DNA of 64,000 bases from Streptomyces iakyrus (GCF_000717055.1 NZ_JNXI01000013.1:186001-250000), one strand, 5' to 3'; counted from the stretch's first letter, positions 53,317-62,425 are shown. Notes: a model not told the origin generated them from the sequence alone. Translations and numbers: made by a program.

Positions 53317-54756
53317 ATGAGCAGGGCTGGAGCTCAGGACGAGGGCGGGACCACGGCGAGGGACGGGGCGCCGCGCCGGCTGCCCACCGTGCGTGGCTTC
53401 GCCGAATGGCCGGCCGAGGGCTCGCCGAAGGACGAGGGCAAGGCCCTGCGCAAGCGGATCCCGCGCAGCGCGCACGCCGCGCTCGACCTGGACGCGTCCC
53501 GGCCCGACGCGGTGAGCGCCGTCGAGGAGTCCGGCCGCGGGCGGCTGCCCGAGCTGGCCCCGATCCGGGTCGGCCGCATGACCGCCACTCCGTTCGCGTT
53601 CCTGCGCGGCGCTGCGGGCCTCATGGCGTACGACCTGGCGCGTACGCCCATGACCGGGATCCGGGCTCAGATCTGCGGCGACGCCCACGCGGCCAACTTC
53701 GGCCTGTACGGGGACGCGCGCGGCGGCCTGGTCATCGATCTGAACGACTTCGACGAAACGGTGCCCGGCCCCTGGGAGTGGGACCTCAAGCGCCTCGTGA
53801 CCTCCCTGGTGCTCGCGGGCCGGGTGGCGGGCGCCGACGAGGACCAGTGCCGCAAGGCGGCGTACGACGCGGCGGGTGCCTACCGCAGGACCATGCGGCT
53901 CCTGGCCCGGCTCCCGGTGCTGGACGCGTGGAACGCCATCGCGGACGAGGAGCTCGTCTCCCACACGGACGCCCATGATCTGCTCGGCACGCTGGAGCGG
54001 GTCTCCGAGAAGGCCCGCCACAACACCAGCGGCCGTTTCGCGGCCAAATCGACCGAGGCCACCGAAGACGGCGGGCGCCGCTTCGTCGACGCCCCGCCGG
54101 TGCTGCGACGGGTCCCGGACGCCGAGGCCGCGGCGGTGGCGGTGTCCCTGGAGGAGTACGTCGGCACCCTGCAGGAGGACCGCCTGCCGCTCCTCGCCCG
54201 GTACGCGGTCCAGGACGTGGCCTTCCGGGTCGTCGGCACGGGCAGTGTCGGCACCCGGTCCTATGTCGTGCTGCTCCTCGACCACCGGGGCGAGCCGCTG
54301 GTGCTCCAGGTGAAGGAGGCGCGGGCGTCGGCGCTGGTCCCGCATCTGGTGAAGGCCGGTTTCGAGGCGCCGGAGGCCGGTCACGAGGGGCGGCGGGTGG
54401 TGATGGGCCAGAAGCGGATGCAGGTCGTGAGCGACAACCTGCTGGGCTGGACCACGGTCGACGGTCTCCCCTTCCAGGTCCGCCAGTTCCGCAACCGCAA
54501 GGGCAGCGTGGACCCGGCCGCGCTGGCCGCCGACCAGATGGACGACTACGGCCGCATGACCGGCGCGCTCCTGGCCCGCGCGCACGCGCACAGCGCCGAT
54601 CCACGGCTCATCGCCGGATACTGCGGGAAGAACGAGGAGCTGGACGAGGCGATGGCGGACTTCGCCGTGGCCTACGCGGACCGGACCGAGGCGGATCACA
54701 CGGAGCTGGTGGCCGGGGTGCGGGCGGGGAAGGTGGCGGCGGAGGTGGGGGTGTAG
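53317..54756 (+). CDS. DUF2252 family protein
   Basis: The 479-aa cytoplasmic protein has a kinase-like DUF2252 fold: RMTATPFAFLRGAAGLMAYDLA, ICGDAHAANFGLYG, then LNDFDETVPGPWEWDLKRLVTSL, and toward the end GRMTGALLARAHAHS. GDxHxxNFG and DFDE resemble the catalytic loops of aminoglycoside-phosphotransferase-like enzymes, so a small-molecule kinase is possible but unproven. The ATG at 53317 has GGGGGAGG upstream. Two DnaA boxes lie about 80 bp upstream. Confidence 0.92.
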   Translation: MSRAGAQDEGGTTARDGAPRRLPTVRGFAEWPAEGSPKDEGKALRKRIPRSAHAALDLDASRPDAVSAVEESGRGRLPELAPIRVGRMTATPFAFLRGAAGLMAYDLARTPMTGIRAQICGDAHAANFGLYGDARGGLVIDLNDFDETVPGPWEWDLKRLVTSLVLAGRVAGADEDQCRKAAYDAAGAYRRTMRLLARLPVLDAWNAIADEELVSHTDAHDLLGTLERVSEKARHNTSGRFAAKSTEATEDGGRRFVDAPPVLRRVPDAEAAAVAVSLEEYVGTLQEDRLPLLARYAVQDVAFRVVGTGSVGTRSYVVLLLDHRGEPLVLQVKEARASALVPHLVKAGFEAPEAGHEGRRVVMGQKRMQVVSDNLLGWTTVDGLPFQVRQFRNRKGSVDPAALAADQMDDYGRMTGALLARAHAHSADPRLIAGYCGKNEELDEAMADFAVAYADRTEADHTELVAGVRAGKVAAEVGV

Positions 54757-54959
54757 GGCCTGCGGGTATCCGGGTGCGGGTGCCTGTTGCCGGTTTCCGA
54801 TTCTGTGAGGTTGCGGGTTGCGGGGCTGTGGGTGCGGATCCGGATGTGGCTGATGGCTACAGGTGGGGGCGTCGGATGTGGCGCCGTCCGCCGGGTTCGT
54901 CCGGCCGGGGCTGCCCGACGGGGCATGGGCGGGGTCGGGCCGTCACCTAGGCTGGTCGG

Positions 54960-55817
54960 GTGACGACCCCGGAAGCTGACCAGGATGGTGGCGACGCCGC
55001 CCGGCCCGAGGCGCGGCTGGAGCGGGCCGTGCGGGCCGCCGAGCAGGCGTTGATCGAGTACGAGATCGCGGTGGAGACCTTCCGCGTCGAGGTCGAGAAC
55101 TTCTCCCGGCTGCACGAACAGAAGCTCGGCCCGATCTACGCCCGGCTCGAGGAGCTGGACGCCCGGATCCTGGAGGCCAGAGCCGCCCGCAGTGGCGACC
55201 CTGCGGACCGGCGGCGGGCGGAGGAGGCCAGGGCCCGGCTCGCCCCGATCCCCGGCGTCGAGGATCTGCTGCACGGCTGGATGGACGGCAGCGGTCTGTT
55301 CCCGGAGGCCTCCGCCATGCTCACGGATCAGCCGGTCCGGCCCCCGCAGCGGGTCCGCCCCAGCGAGGAGGCCCGCAAGCTCTACCGCGACCTCGCCCGC
55401 AAGGCCCACCCGGATCTGGCGCAGGAGGAGAAGGAACGCGCGCGGCGCGAGGAGTTCATCACGCGGGTCAACGCCGCCTACGCCCGGGGGGACGAGGCCG
55501 AGCTGCGTGAGCTCGCCGAGGAGTGGGCCAAGGGACCCGAGCTGAAGCGGGGCCCGAGCCGCGCCGAGGAGCTCTACGCCCGGCTCGAATGGCTCGCCCA
55601 GCGCAAGGAGCTGCTCGGCCTGCTCGCCAGGGAACTGGAGGACAGCGCCATCGGCCACATGCTCCAGCTGGCCCCGGACGACCCGGACCGGCTCCTGGAC
55701 GAGATCGGGCAGGGGCTGCTCGCCCAGGTCACCGAGCGCGAGACGGAGCTGGCCGCGCTGCTCGGCGAGGGAGAGGACCAGGGTCAGGGCCAGGGCCACG
55801 GCGAGGGCCAGGTCTGA
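54960..55817 (+). CDS. J-domain-like protein
   Basis: The 285-aa protein is almost entirely helical and charged. A coiled-coil-like N-terminus (about 15-100) precedes a J-like segment (about 138-175) with the HPD tripeptide in LYRDLARKAHPDLAQEEKERARREEFITRVNAAYARGD. A helical C-terminus ends in a Gln/Gly repeat. It lacks the G/F and zinc-finger regions of DnaJ, so it would be a class C-type Hsp70 co-chaperone; the client is unknown. The start is GTG 54960. Confidence 0.88.
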   Translation: MTTPEADQDGGDAARPEARLERAVRAAEQALIEYEIAVETFRVEVENFSRLHEQKLGPIYARLEELDARILEARAARSGDPADRRRAEEARARLAPIPGVEDLLHGWMDGSGLFPEASAMLTDQPVRPPQRVRPSEEARKLYRDLARKAHPDLAQEEKERARREEFITRVNAAYARGDEAELRELAEEWAKGPELKRGPSRAEELYARLEWLAQRKELLGLLARELEDSAIGHMLQLAPDDPDRLLDEIGQGLLAQVTERETELAALLGEGEDQGQGQGHGEGQV

Positions 55818-55864
55818 GCCGTGCCCCGGCCGGGGCACGGGCCGGTTCCGGTAGCGTCGGACGC

Positions 55865-56212
55865 ATGAGTTTTGGAGCTGGTGTGCCCACGGTCGCGGTC
55901 GCGGACCTCAAGGACGGTGACTTCCTGCTGGACGTCCGGGAGGACGACGAGTGGAAGGCCGGTCATGCCGAAGGGGCGCTGCACATCCCCATCAGCGAGT
56001 TCGTCGCCCGCTACGGCGAGCTGACCGAGGCCGCCCCGCAGGACGGCCGGGTCCATGTGATCTGCCGCTCCGGAGGCCGGTCCGCCCAGGTCACGATGTA
56101 CCTGGCCCAGCAGGGCATCGACGCCGTGAACGTCGACGGCGGCATGCAGGTGTGGGAGGCGGCGGGCCGTCCCGTCGTGACGGACGACGGGCAGCAGGGG
56201 TTCGTCCTCTAG
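55865..56212 (+). CDS. Single-domain rhodanese (core-genome copy)
   Basis: The 115-aa rhodanese has LLDVREDDEWKAGHAEGALHIPISEF and the active-site loop VICRSGGRSAQVT, and ends TDDGQQGFVL. It is a sulfurtransferase or thiol carrier. The ATG at 55865 starts MSFGAGVPTVAVADLKDG. It is unrelated in position to the sulfide cluster and converges with the acyl-CoA dehydrogenase gene. It probably shares a transcript with the J-like gene 47 bp upstream. Confidence 0.93.
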   Translation: MSFGAGVPTVAVADLKDGDFLLDVREDDEWKAGHAEGALHIPISEFVARYGELTEAAPQDGRVHVICRSGGRSAQVTMYLAQQGIDAVNVDGGMQVWEAAGRPVVTDDGQQGFVL

Positions 56213-56235
56213 ACCGCCTGACCCGCCCGTTCGCG

Positions 56236-57369
56236 TCAGCCCAGTGGGTGGGTCGCCAGGAGGTCGCCCAGGGCCTCCTCGTGTGCGGAGGCCGGGCCGA
56301 GTGACAGTTCCAGGTGCTTGGCCCAGGCGTGGTACCGGTGCAGGGGGTAGTCGACGTCGGCGCCGAAGCCGCCGTGCAGGTGCTGCGCGGTCTGCACGAC
56401 CCGGCGTACGCCTTCCGCCGCCCAGATCTTCGCGACGGCCACGTCCCCGGCGGCGGGCAGCGGGCCCGGGGCCCCGGAGGAGATCCGCCACGCGGCCTGC
56501 CACAGCGTGGCCTCCATCGCGCGCAGGTCGATGTAGCGGTCGGCGGCCTGCACGGCGACGGCCTGGAAGGTCGCGATGGGGAACCCGAACTGCTCCCGCT
56601 TGCCCGTGTAGTCCCCGGTCATCCGCAGCACCTGCTCCCCGAGGCCGAGGGCCAGCGCACACGTCCCGGTGGCCAGCAGGTCCCGCAGCCACTCCCACGC
56701 ACCGTCGGCGTCGATCACGTCCGGGGCGGCGAGCCGTGCCGACTCCAGCCGCAGTTCGCCGAGCCGCTCGCCGCTGGTGGAGAACTGCTCGGCGAGGACG
56801 GTTCCCTCGTGGCCGCGCGGCACCAGGGCGAGCACGGTCCGGCCGGTCCCGGTGTGCGCGGGGACGAGCGTGACATCCGCGTCGTGGGCCCACGGCACGG
56901 CCGTCTGGACCCCGTCGAGCACCCAGGTGCCGCCGTCCTGCCGGGCGGTCACGGCCTGCTCGGCAGGGTCGTGGCCGGTGCGGCCGTGCGCGGCGACGGT
57001 CAGTACGGTCTCGCCCCGGGCGGCCCGGGCGAGCAGGTCAGCCTTCGCCTCTTCGCCGGCATAGGCCTGGACGGCCGCCGCTGCCGCGCTGCTCTCCAGC
57101 AGGGGCACCCTGGCCAGGACCCGCGCCGACTCCCGCAGCACCAGGCACAACGCGATGGCGTCCAGGCCGGCCCCGCCGTAATGGGCGTCCAGCAGCAGGC
57201 TCAGCAGGTCCGCGTCGGCGAGGGTGGCCCACAGGGCCTGGTCGTACGTCTCGGCGACGGCGCCGGGGGTGAGGGCCGGGCTGGGCACGGCGTCGGGCGC
57301 GACCCCGGCGAACACGCCCCTCGCCGCCTCGGCCGCCGCCTGCTGCTCCTCGGTGAAGGTGAAGTCCAC
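56236..57369 (-). CDS. Acyl-CoA dehydrogenase family protein
   Basis: The 377-aa FAD enzyme begins MDFTFTEEQQAAAEAARGVF, the typical acyl-CoA dehydrogenase N-terminus. It has the middle beta-domain (GVQTAVPWAHDAD) and C-terminal helical domain with GKREQFGFPIATFQAVAVQAADRYID and HLHGGFGADVDYPLHRYH. The usual catalytic Glu position near the end is not obvious. These features resemble FadE-type steroid-side-chain enzymes that work as heterodimers. The GTG at 57369 has GGAAGGAC upstream. A KstR-like palindrome lies 48 bp before the start. Confidence 0.92.
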   Translation of the reverse strand: MDFTFTEEQQAAAEAARGVFAGVAPDAVPSPALTPGAVAETYDQALWATLADADLLSLLLDAHYGGAGLDAIALCLVLRESARVLARVPLLESSAAAAAVQAYAGEEAKADLLARAARGETVLTVAAHGRTGHDPAEQAVTARQDGGTWVLDGVQTAVPWAHDADVTLVPAHTGTGRTVLALVPRGHEGTVLAEQFSTSGERLGELRLESARLAAPDVIDADGAWEWLRDLLATGTCALALGLGEQVLRMTGDYTGKREQFGFPIATFQAVAVQAADRYIDLRAMEATLWQAAWRISSGAPGPLPAAGDVAVAKIWAAEGVRRVVQTAQHLHGGFGADVDYPLHRYHAWAKHLELSLGPASAHEEALGDLLATHPLG

Positions 57370-57416
57370 GGTGCCTGTCCTTCCGGCGATCCCGGTGAGC
57401 TGACGGGGCGTCAAGA

Positions 57417-57430
57417 TAGAACAGGTTCTA
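57417..57430. promoter_or_regulatory. KstR-like operator upstream of the acyl-CoA dehydrogenase
   Basis: TAGAAC-AG-GTTCTA is a perfect 6-2-6 palindrome matching the TNNAACNNGTTNNA motif known for the TetR-type sterol-catabolism regulator KstR. It is placed to repress the minus-strand gene. Confidence 0.6.
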
Positions 57431-57500
57431 GAAGAAGGGAATGGGTGTACGGAAGGGCGCCGTAGGGTGTCACTCTCATGGACGACCGGCCGGGGCGCCC

Positions 57501-57533
57501 TGTGGATAACCTGCGGGGGTCCCCTGTGGACCA
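57501..57533 (-). other. DnaA-box-like pair in the 57370-57746 gap
   Basis: On the minus strand TTATCCACA (57501-57509) is exact and TGGTCCACA (57525-57533) has one mismatch. Apart from this pair and the KstR-like site, the 377-bp gap holds no supported gene; it includes promoters for both flanking genes. Confidence 0.4.
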
Positions 57534-57746
57534 AGCGGGCCGGGGTTTCGACCGTCGCGCTCGCCGGACGGCCGGCCGCCGCGGTGTGGCGACGGCCACG
57601 GCGGGACCGGCGGACAGGGGCTGTGCCCGGGTGGGCGTCCTGAGTACCGTGCCCGTGCCGACGCCGCGCAGTGACCGCGCGGGCGGTACGACGCCCTCGC
57701 GGCCGGGCGGACGGAACGACGGACCGGGATCGTGGAACGGGGCGGA

Positions 57747-58556
57747 ATGGACGCGTACGACGAGGGCTCGGACGCCCGGCACCGCCCGGACGTGCCGAGC
57801 CGGCCGGCTCCGCCCGGGGAGCGGGGCGCGCCGGCGGAGTCCGCCGGTCCGGTCGAGCCGTCCGGGCCCGCCGGGACTCACCCGCTCGGCGAACCCCGTA
57901 CCGGTGTCGCCGCGCTCTCCCTCCGCTACCGGATCACGGTGGCCCTGGCGCTGGCGGTCGTCGCCGTCGGGGTGTGTGTGCATCTGGGGATGACGTTCCT
58001 GCACGTCGCCCCGGCGAACACGGTCACCAAGGCGCACGGCGAGGCCGTGGACGACTGGATCTACCCGGAGTTCGAGCAGAACTGGAAGCTCTTCGCGCCG
58101 AACCCGCTCCAGCAGAACATCTCGATCCAGGTCCGCGCCGGGGTCCGGGGGCCGGAGGGCATGACGTCGACCACCGGCTGGTACGACCTGTCCGCCGAGG
58201 ACGGCCGCGCCATCGACGGCAACCTGCTGCCCAGCCACACCCAGCAGAACGAACTGCGCCGCGCCTGGGACTTCTACGTCGCCACGCACGACTCCGAGAA
58301 CCGCCCGGTGGGCCTGCGTGGTTCGCTCTCGGAGTCGTATCTGCGCCGGATCATGGTGCTGCGCCTCGACCGTGACCACGCCGTACGGGCCGCGACCGGG
58401 GGCGCCGGTGTCATCGAGCGGGTGCAGGTCCGCTCCCGGACCAGCAACGTGCCGCCGCCCCGGTGGAGCCGGGAGAAGGTCTCCACCACACCGTCCTACC
58501 GGGAGCTGCCGTGGTGGAAGGTCCCGCAGGACGAGGCCGCGGGAGGGGTGCGGTGA
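57747..58556 (+). CDS. DUF5819 family membrane protein
   Basis: The 269-aa protein has a Pro/Gly/Ser-rich cytoplasmic N-terminus (about 1-60), one transmembrane helix (about 62-85, ITVALALAVVAVGVCVHLGMTFL), and an extracytoplasmic DUF5819 domain with DDWIYPEFEQNWKLFAPNPLQQNISIQVRA. The ATG at 57747 is preferred to GTG 57732 on spacing. Its stop overlaps the GTG of the HTTM gene. The W-K-L-F-A-P-N-P motif with an HTTM partner is a recurrent pair; the function is unknown. Confidence 0.88.
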   Translation: MDAYDEGSDARHRPDVPSRPAPPGERGAPAESAGPVEPSGPAGTHPLGEPRTGVAALSLRYRITVALALAVVAVGVCVHLGMTFLHVAPANTVTKAHGEAVDDWIYPEFEQNWKLFAPNPLQQNISIQVRAGVRGPEGMTSTTGWYDLSAEDGRAIDGNLLPSHTQQNELRRAWDFYVATHDSENRPVGLRGSLSESYLRRIMVLRLDRDHAVRAATGGAGVIERVQVRSRTSNVPPPRWSREKVSTTPSYRELPWWKVPQDEAAGGVR

Positions 58557-59764
58557 ACCGCTTGTCGATGGCCGTCTCGGGCGGTATCGCCCGCGTCACC
58601 GAGGCCGCCCTGGGCCCCTACCAGACGGCCGTCATCCGCATCGGCTTCAGCGCCACCTGGCTGCTGTTCCTGCTGCGCGAGCTCCCCCACCGGCACGAAC
58701 TGTACGGTCCCGACGGCCCCTGGAGCTGGGACCTCGCCCAGCAGCTGACCGCGTCCAACGGCTCCTTCACCACGCTGATGTGGTCGGACGGCCGGGTCTG
58801 GTTCGAGATCGTCTACGCGCTCGCGGTCCTCTCCAGCGCCCTGCTCCTGCTGGGCTGGCGCACCCGCACCATGTCGGTGCTGTTCATGGTCGGCGTGCTG
58901 TCGCTGCAGAACCGCAGCGTCTTCATGGGCGACGGCGGCGACAACGTGCTGCACCTGATGTCGGTCTACCTGGTGTTCACGCGGTGCGCCCAGGTGTGGT
59001 CGCTGGACGCCCGGCGGGCCGAGCGGGAGCGGGCGGCACGCGCGCGGGGCGAGCGGGTCACGGACCGGACCGGCCCGGCCCTGTGGGGTGTGCTCGGGGC
59101 CGTGCTGGCCGCGGTCACCCTGGTCGGCCGGATGCAGGGCGACTGGCTGATACCGGCCCTGCTGTGGACGGTGTGGGTGGCGCTGGCCCTGTGGTGGCTG
59201 GTCGGACGCCGGGCCCGGACCGGTGAGCCGCGGATCCTGCTGGACGTGATCGGCAACGTCGTGCACAACGGCGCCCTGCTCGTGATCATGGCCGAGGCGT
59301 GCCTGATCTACGCGACGGCCGGCTGGTACAAGGTCCAGGGATCCCGCTGGCAGGACGGCACCGCGGTCTACTACCCGCTCCACCTGGAGTACTTCTCGCC
59401 CTGGCCGGCGCTCGCCGATCTGCTGTCGGCCAGCGGCACGATGGTGATGCTGGTGACCTACGGGACGGTCCTGGTGCAGGTCGCCTTCCCGTTCACCCTG
59501 TTCAACCGGCGGGTGAAGAACGTCCTGCTGGCGGTGATGATGACCGAGCACGCCGTGATCGCCGTGGTCCTCGGTCTGCCGTTCTTCTCGCTGGCGATGA
59601 TCGCGGCGGACGCGGTGTTCCTGCCCACGGGCTTCCTGCGCCGCCTGGGCGGCCGGGCGACAGGCGTGCGTGACCGGCTCGCGCGCCGGGGCGGGCGGGC
59701 GTCCCCGCCCGGGCAGCGTGCCCGGGAGAACCCCGAGGCCGAGCACGTAGGCTCCGGGGCATGA
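58553..59764 (+). CDS. HTTM domain membrane protein (vitamin K-dependent carboxylase-like)
   Basis: The 403-aa polytopic protein has about eight transmembrane helices. It carries HTTM-family motifs: ALGPYQTAVIRIGFSATWLLF, LLLLGWRTR, AEACLIYATAGWYKVQGSRWQDGTAVYYPLHLEYFSPWP and a final hydrophobic pair before a basic tail. HTTM proteins are related to gamma-glutamyl carboxylase; the bacterial substrate is unknown. GTG 58553 overlaps the DUF5819 stop and its own stop overlaps the next ATG, so three genes are coupled. Confidence 0.92.
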   Translation: MNRLSMAVSGGIARVTEAALGPYQTAVIRIGFSATWLLFLLRELPHRHELYGPDGPWSWDLAQQLTASNGSFTTLMWSDGRVWFEIVYALAVLSSALLLLGWRTRTMSVLFMVGVLSLQNRSVFMGDGGDNVLHLMSVYLVFTRCAQVWSLDARRAERERAARARGERVTDRTGPALWGVLGAVLAAVTLVGRMQGDWLIPALLWTVWVALALWWLVGRRARTGEPRILLDVIGNVVHNGALLVIMAEACLIYATAGWYKVQGSRWQDGTAVYYPLHLEYFSPWPALADLLSASGTMVMLVTYGTVLVQVAFPFTLFNRRVKNVLLAVMMTEHAVIAVVLGLPFFSLAMIAADAVFLPTGFLRRLGGRATGVRDRLARRGGRASPPGQRARENPEAEHVGSGA

Positions 59765-60528
59765 CCGACCCCGTGACCCGCTGGCACCGGCTCGCCGGCG
59801 GCACCGTCCTGCTCGACGGGTTCCACGCCCTCAAGCACGCGCTGCGTTTCGGGGCGGAGGTGCCGGTGGCGGTCACCGCGGACCGGGCCGCCGCACTGGC
59901 CCTCGCCGAGGAGCTGGCCCCGGACGTACGGGACGCGCTGGCCGGGCTGCTGACGGAGGTGCCGTACGGGACGTACACGTCGTTCGTGCCCCGCCCGCAC
60001 CCGACGGCGGTGGCCGCGCTGGCGGTACGGCCCTCCCGCGAGTCCAGCCTCGCGAAGCTGGCCCACACGCCCCGCACGACCCCGGTGGTGGTCCTCGACA
60101 ACCCGCGCAACCTGGGCAACGCGGGCGCGGTGATCCGTCTGGCCGCCGGTTTCGGGGCGACCGGTGTGGTGACGACCGGGACGGTCGACCCGTGGCACCC
60201 GACGGTCGTGCGGGGCGGGGCGGGCCTGCACTTCGCGACGACGGTGGAGCGGCTGACCGTCGACGAGCTGCCGCCCGGCCCGCTGTTCGCCCTGGACCCG
60301 GAGGGCGACGACATCCGGGGTGTGGAACTCCCGGACGACGCCGTCCTCGCGTTCGGCTCCGAGCGCACGGGTCTGTCGGCCGAGCTGCGCGCCCGGGCCG
60401 GCCATCTCCTGTCCCTCCCGATGCGCCCCCAGGTCAGCAGCTACAACCTCGCGACCAGTGTCGCGATGACCCTGTACCACTGGAGCTGCGGTGCGCCCCT
60501 TCAGGGGCGCGGGGAACTGCGCGAGTAA
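59761..60528 (+). CDS. TrmH/SpoU family RNA 2'-O-methyltransferase
   Basis: The 255-aa SPOUT methyltransferase has all three family motifs: NPRNLGNAGAVIRLAAGFGATGVV (motif 1), LAFGSERTGLS (motif 2) and SLPMRPQVSSYNLATSVAMTLYHW (motif 3), forming the knotted SAM site. The N-terminal part (about 1-95) is a substrate-binding domain. The target (tRNA or rRNA ribose) is not determined by sequence alone. The ATG at 59761 overlaps the HTTM stop (ATGA). Confidence 0.94.
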   Translation: MTDPVTRWHRLAGGTVLLDGFHALKHALRFGAEVPVAVTADRAAALALAEELAPDVRDALAGLLTEVPYGTYTSFVPRPHPTAVAALAVRPSRESSLAKLAHTPRTTPVVVLDNPRNLGNAGAVIRLAAGFGATGVVTTGTVDPWHPTVVRGGAGLHFATTVERLTVDELPPGPLFALDPEGDDIRGVELPDDAVLAFGSERTGLSAELRARAGHLLSLPMRPQVSSYNLATSVAMTLYHWSCGAPLQGRGELRE

Positions 60529-60573
60529 CCACGACGCGCCGGCACCCGCGCAGACAACCGCACTCCCAGGTTC

Positions 60574-62265
60574 CTAGGCGTCCCGGCGTACCTCGACCAC
60601 CCGGAACCGGTTGGCGACGAACGCCCCGTCACACAGCGCCGCACTCGCAGCAGGGTTGCCGCCCGACCCGTGGAAGTCGGAGAACGCGGCCGTCTGGTTG
60701 ACGTACACCCCGCCCGTGAGGTTCAGCGACAGCTGCGCCGCCTCCTCCAGGCAGGCTTCCTGCACGTCCCGCTCGACCTCCGCGTCGGTCGTGTACGCCC
60801 CGACGGTCATCGCGCCCTTCTCCCGGACGGTCCGCCGCAGCAGCTCCACCGCGTCGGAAGCGGAGTCGACGGCGACGGCGAAGGACACCGGCCCGAAGCA
60901 CTCGCTCATGTACGCGGCCTCGTCGTCCGGCTTGGCACCGTCCAGCTTGACGATCACCGGCGTGCGGACGACGGCCCCCGGGAAGTCCGGGTTGGTGATC
61001 TCACGGGAGGCCAGGGCGACCTCGCCCAGTCCCGCCGCGGCCTCCAGCCGGGCCTTCACGTCCGGGTTGACGATCGCGCCGAGCAGCGCGTTCGCCCGGG
61101 CGTCGTCGCCGAGCAGCCCGTCGACGGACTTGGCGAGGTCCGCGACGACCTCGTCGTAGGACTTGGGGCCCTGGTCCGTGGAGATGCCCTCGCGGGGGAC
61201 GAGGAGGTTCTGCGGGGTCGTGCACATCTGGCCGCTGTACAGGGAAAGCGAGAACGCCAGGTTGGAGAGCATGCCCTTGTAGTCCGACGTGGAGTGGACG
61301 ACGACCGTGTTGACGCCGGCCTTCTCCGTGTAGACCTGCGCCTGGCGGGCGTTGGCCTCCAGCCAGTCGCCGAACTCGGTCGAGCCCGTGTAGTCGATGA
61401 TCCGGATCTCGGGGCGCAGCGCGAGCGTCTTGGCGATGCCCTCGCCGGGGCGTTCGGCGGCCAGGGCGACCAGGTTCGGGTCGAAGCCGGCCTCGGCGAG
61501 CACCTCGCGGGCGGCCTGCACGGTGAGCGCGAGCGGGAGCACCGCGCGCGGGTGGGGCTTGACCAGCACCGCGTTGCCGGTGGCGAGGGAGGCGAACAGG
61601 CCCGGGTAGCCGTTCCACGTGGGGAACGTGTTGCAGCCGATCATCAGGGCGATGCCGCGCGGGACCGGCGTGAACTGCTTGTTCATGGCCAGCGGGTCGC
61701 GCTTGCCCTGGGGCTTGGTCCACTCGGCGTTGTCGGGCGTGCGCACCTGCTCGACGTAGGCGTAGGCCACGGCCTCCAGGCCGCGGTCCTGGGCGTGCGG
61801 GCCGCCCGCCTGGAACGCCATCATGAACGCCTGGCCCGAGGTGTGCATGACCGCGTGGGCGAACTCGTGCGTCCGGTCGCTGATGCGCTTGAGGATCTCC
61901 AGGCAGACCACCGCGCGCTGCTCCGCGCCCGCGTCGCGCCAGGCCCGCTGTCCGGCCTTCATGGCGGGCAGCAGCACGTCGAGGTCCGCGTGCGGGTACG
62001 TCACGCCGAGGTCGACGCCGTAGGGGGACGTCTCGCCGCCCACCCAGTCGTCCGTGCCCGGCTGGCCGAGGTCGAGGCGGGAGCCGAGCAGGGCGTCGAA
62101 GGCGGCCTTGCCCGCCGCCGCGTCCAGGCTGCCGTTCTCCCCGTAGGCCTTCGGGTGCTCGGGGTGCGGGGACCAGTACGCGCGCGTGCGGATCGCTTCC
62201 AGCGCCTGGTCGAGGGTGGGCCGGTGCCGGGCGATCAGCTCGTGCGCCGAGAGTGCGGCGGTCAT
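60574..62265 (-). CDS. paaN: Phenylacetic acid degradation protein PaaN (aldehyde dehydrogenase family)
   Basis: The 563-aa aldehyde dehydrogenase-like protein of the phenylacetyl-CoA pathway processes the ring-opened semialdehyde. Motifs: MIGCNTFPTWNGYPGLFASLATGNAVLVKPHP (NAD site), DYTGSTEFGDWLEANA, and the active-site Cys in LYSGQMCTTPQNLLVP. It lacks the MaoC hydratase domain of bifunctional PaaZ. No other paa gene lies beside it in the window except the divergent dehydrogenase. The ATG at 62265 follows GGAGATGGTCACCC. Confidence 0.93.
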   Translation of the reverse strand: MTAALSAHELIARHRPTLDQALEAIRTRAYWSPHPEHPKAYGENGSLDAAAGKAAFDALLGSRLDLGQPGTDDWVGGETSPYGVDLGVTYPHADLDVLLPAMKAGQRAWRDAGAEQRAVVCLEILKRISDRTHEFAHAVMHTSGQAFMMAFQAGGPHAQDRGLEAVAYAYVEQVRTPDNAEWTKPQGKRDPLAMNKQFTPVPRGIALMIGCNTFPTWNGYPGLFASLATGNAVLVKPHPRAVLPLALTVQAAREVLAEAGFDPNLVALAAERPGEGIAKTLALRPEIRIIDYTGSTEFGDWLEANARQAQVYTEKAGVNTVVVHSTSDYKGMLSNLAFSLSLYSGQMCTTPQNLLVPREGISTDQGPKSYDEVVADLAKSVDGLLGDDARANALLGAIVNPDVKARLEAAAGLGEVALASREITNPDFPGAVVRTPVIVKLDGAKPDDEAAYMSECFGPVSFAVAVDSASDAVELLRRTVREKGAMTVGAYTTDAEVERDVQEACLEEAAQLSLNLTGGVYVNQTAAFSDFHGSGGNPAASAALCDGAFVANRFRVVEVRRDA

Positions 62266-62354
62266 GGGTGACCATCTCCTCGTCTCAAGAACTCTTCGTC
62301 GAGTTCATGACCTGGGCAGAAACCTGGGCAGGAACACTCGGACAGAGCTAGAGT

Positions 62355-62374
62355 AACCGAACGATCGGTCGGTT
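62355..62374. promoter_or_regulatory. TetR-type operator between paaN and the 3-hydroxyacyl-CoA dehydrogenase gene
   Basis: AACCGAACGATCGGTCGGTT is a 20-bp palindrome with one mismatched pair (positions 7 and 14). It sits in the 160-bp divergent promoter. A TetR gene begins at 63946 at the end of the plus-strand transcript and is the likely binder. Confidence 0.7.
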
Positions 62375-62425
62375 CAAGGGGGTCCGCCGCATCTGTGGAA
62401 AACCCCGTGCGGGAGGATCGCGCAC

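Noticed and set aside
57478..57993. A plus-strand 171-codon frame before the DUF5819 gene
   Set aside because: Arg/Pro/Ala-rich composition without a domain; it overlaps DnaA-box-like sequence and the start of the better-supported DUF5819 gene.
61611..61626. GTTCCACGTGGGGAAC as a third parS
   Set aside because: It is a 16-bp sequence with several differences from the 14-bp site inside paaN and does not preserve the core TTTCACGTGAAA symmetry.
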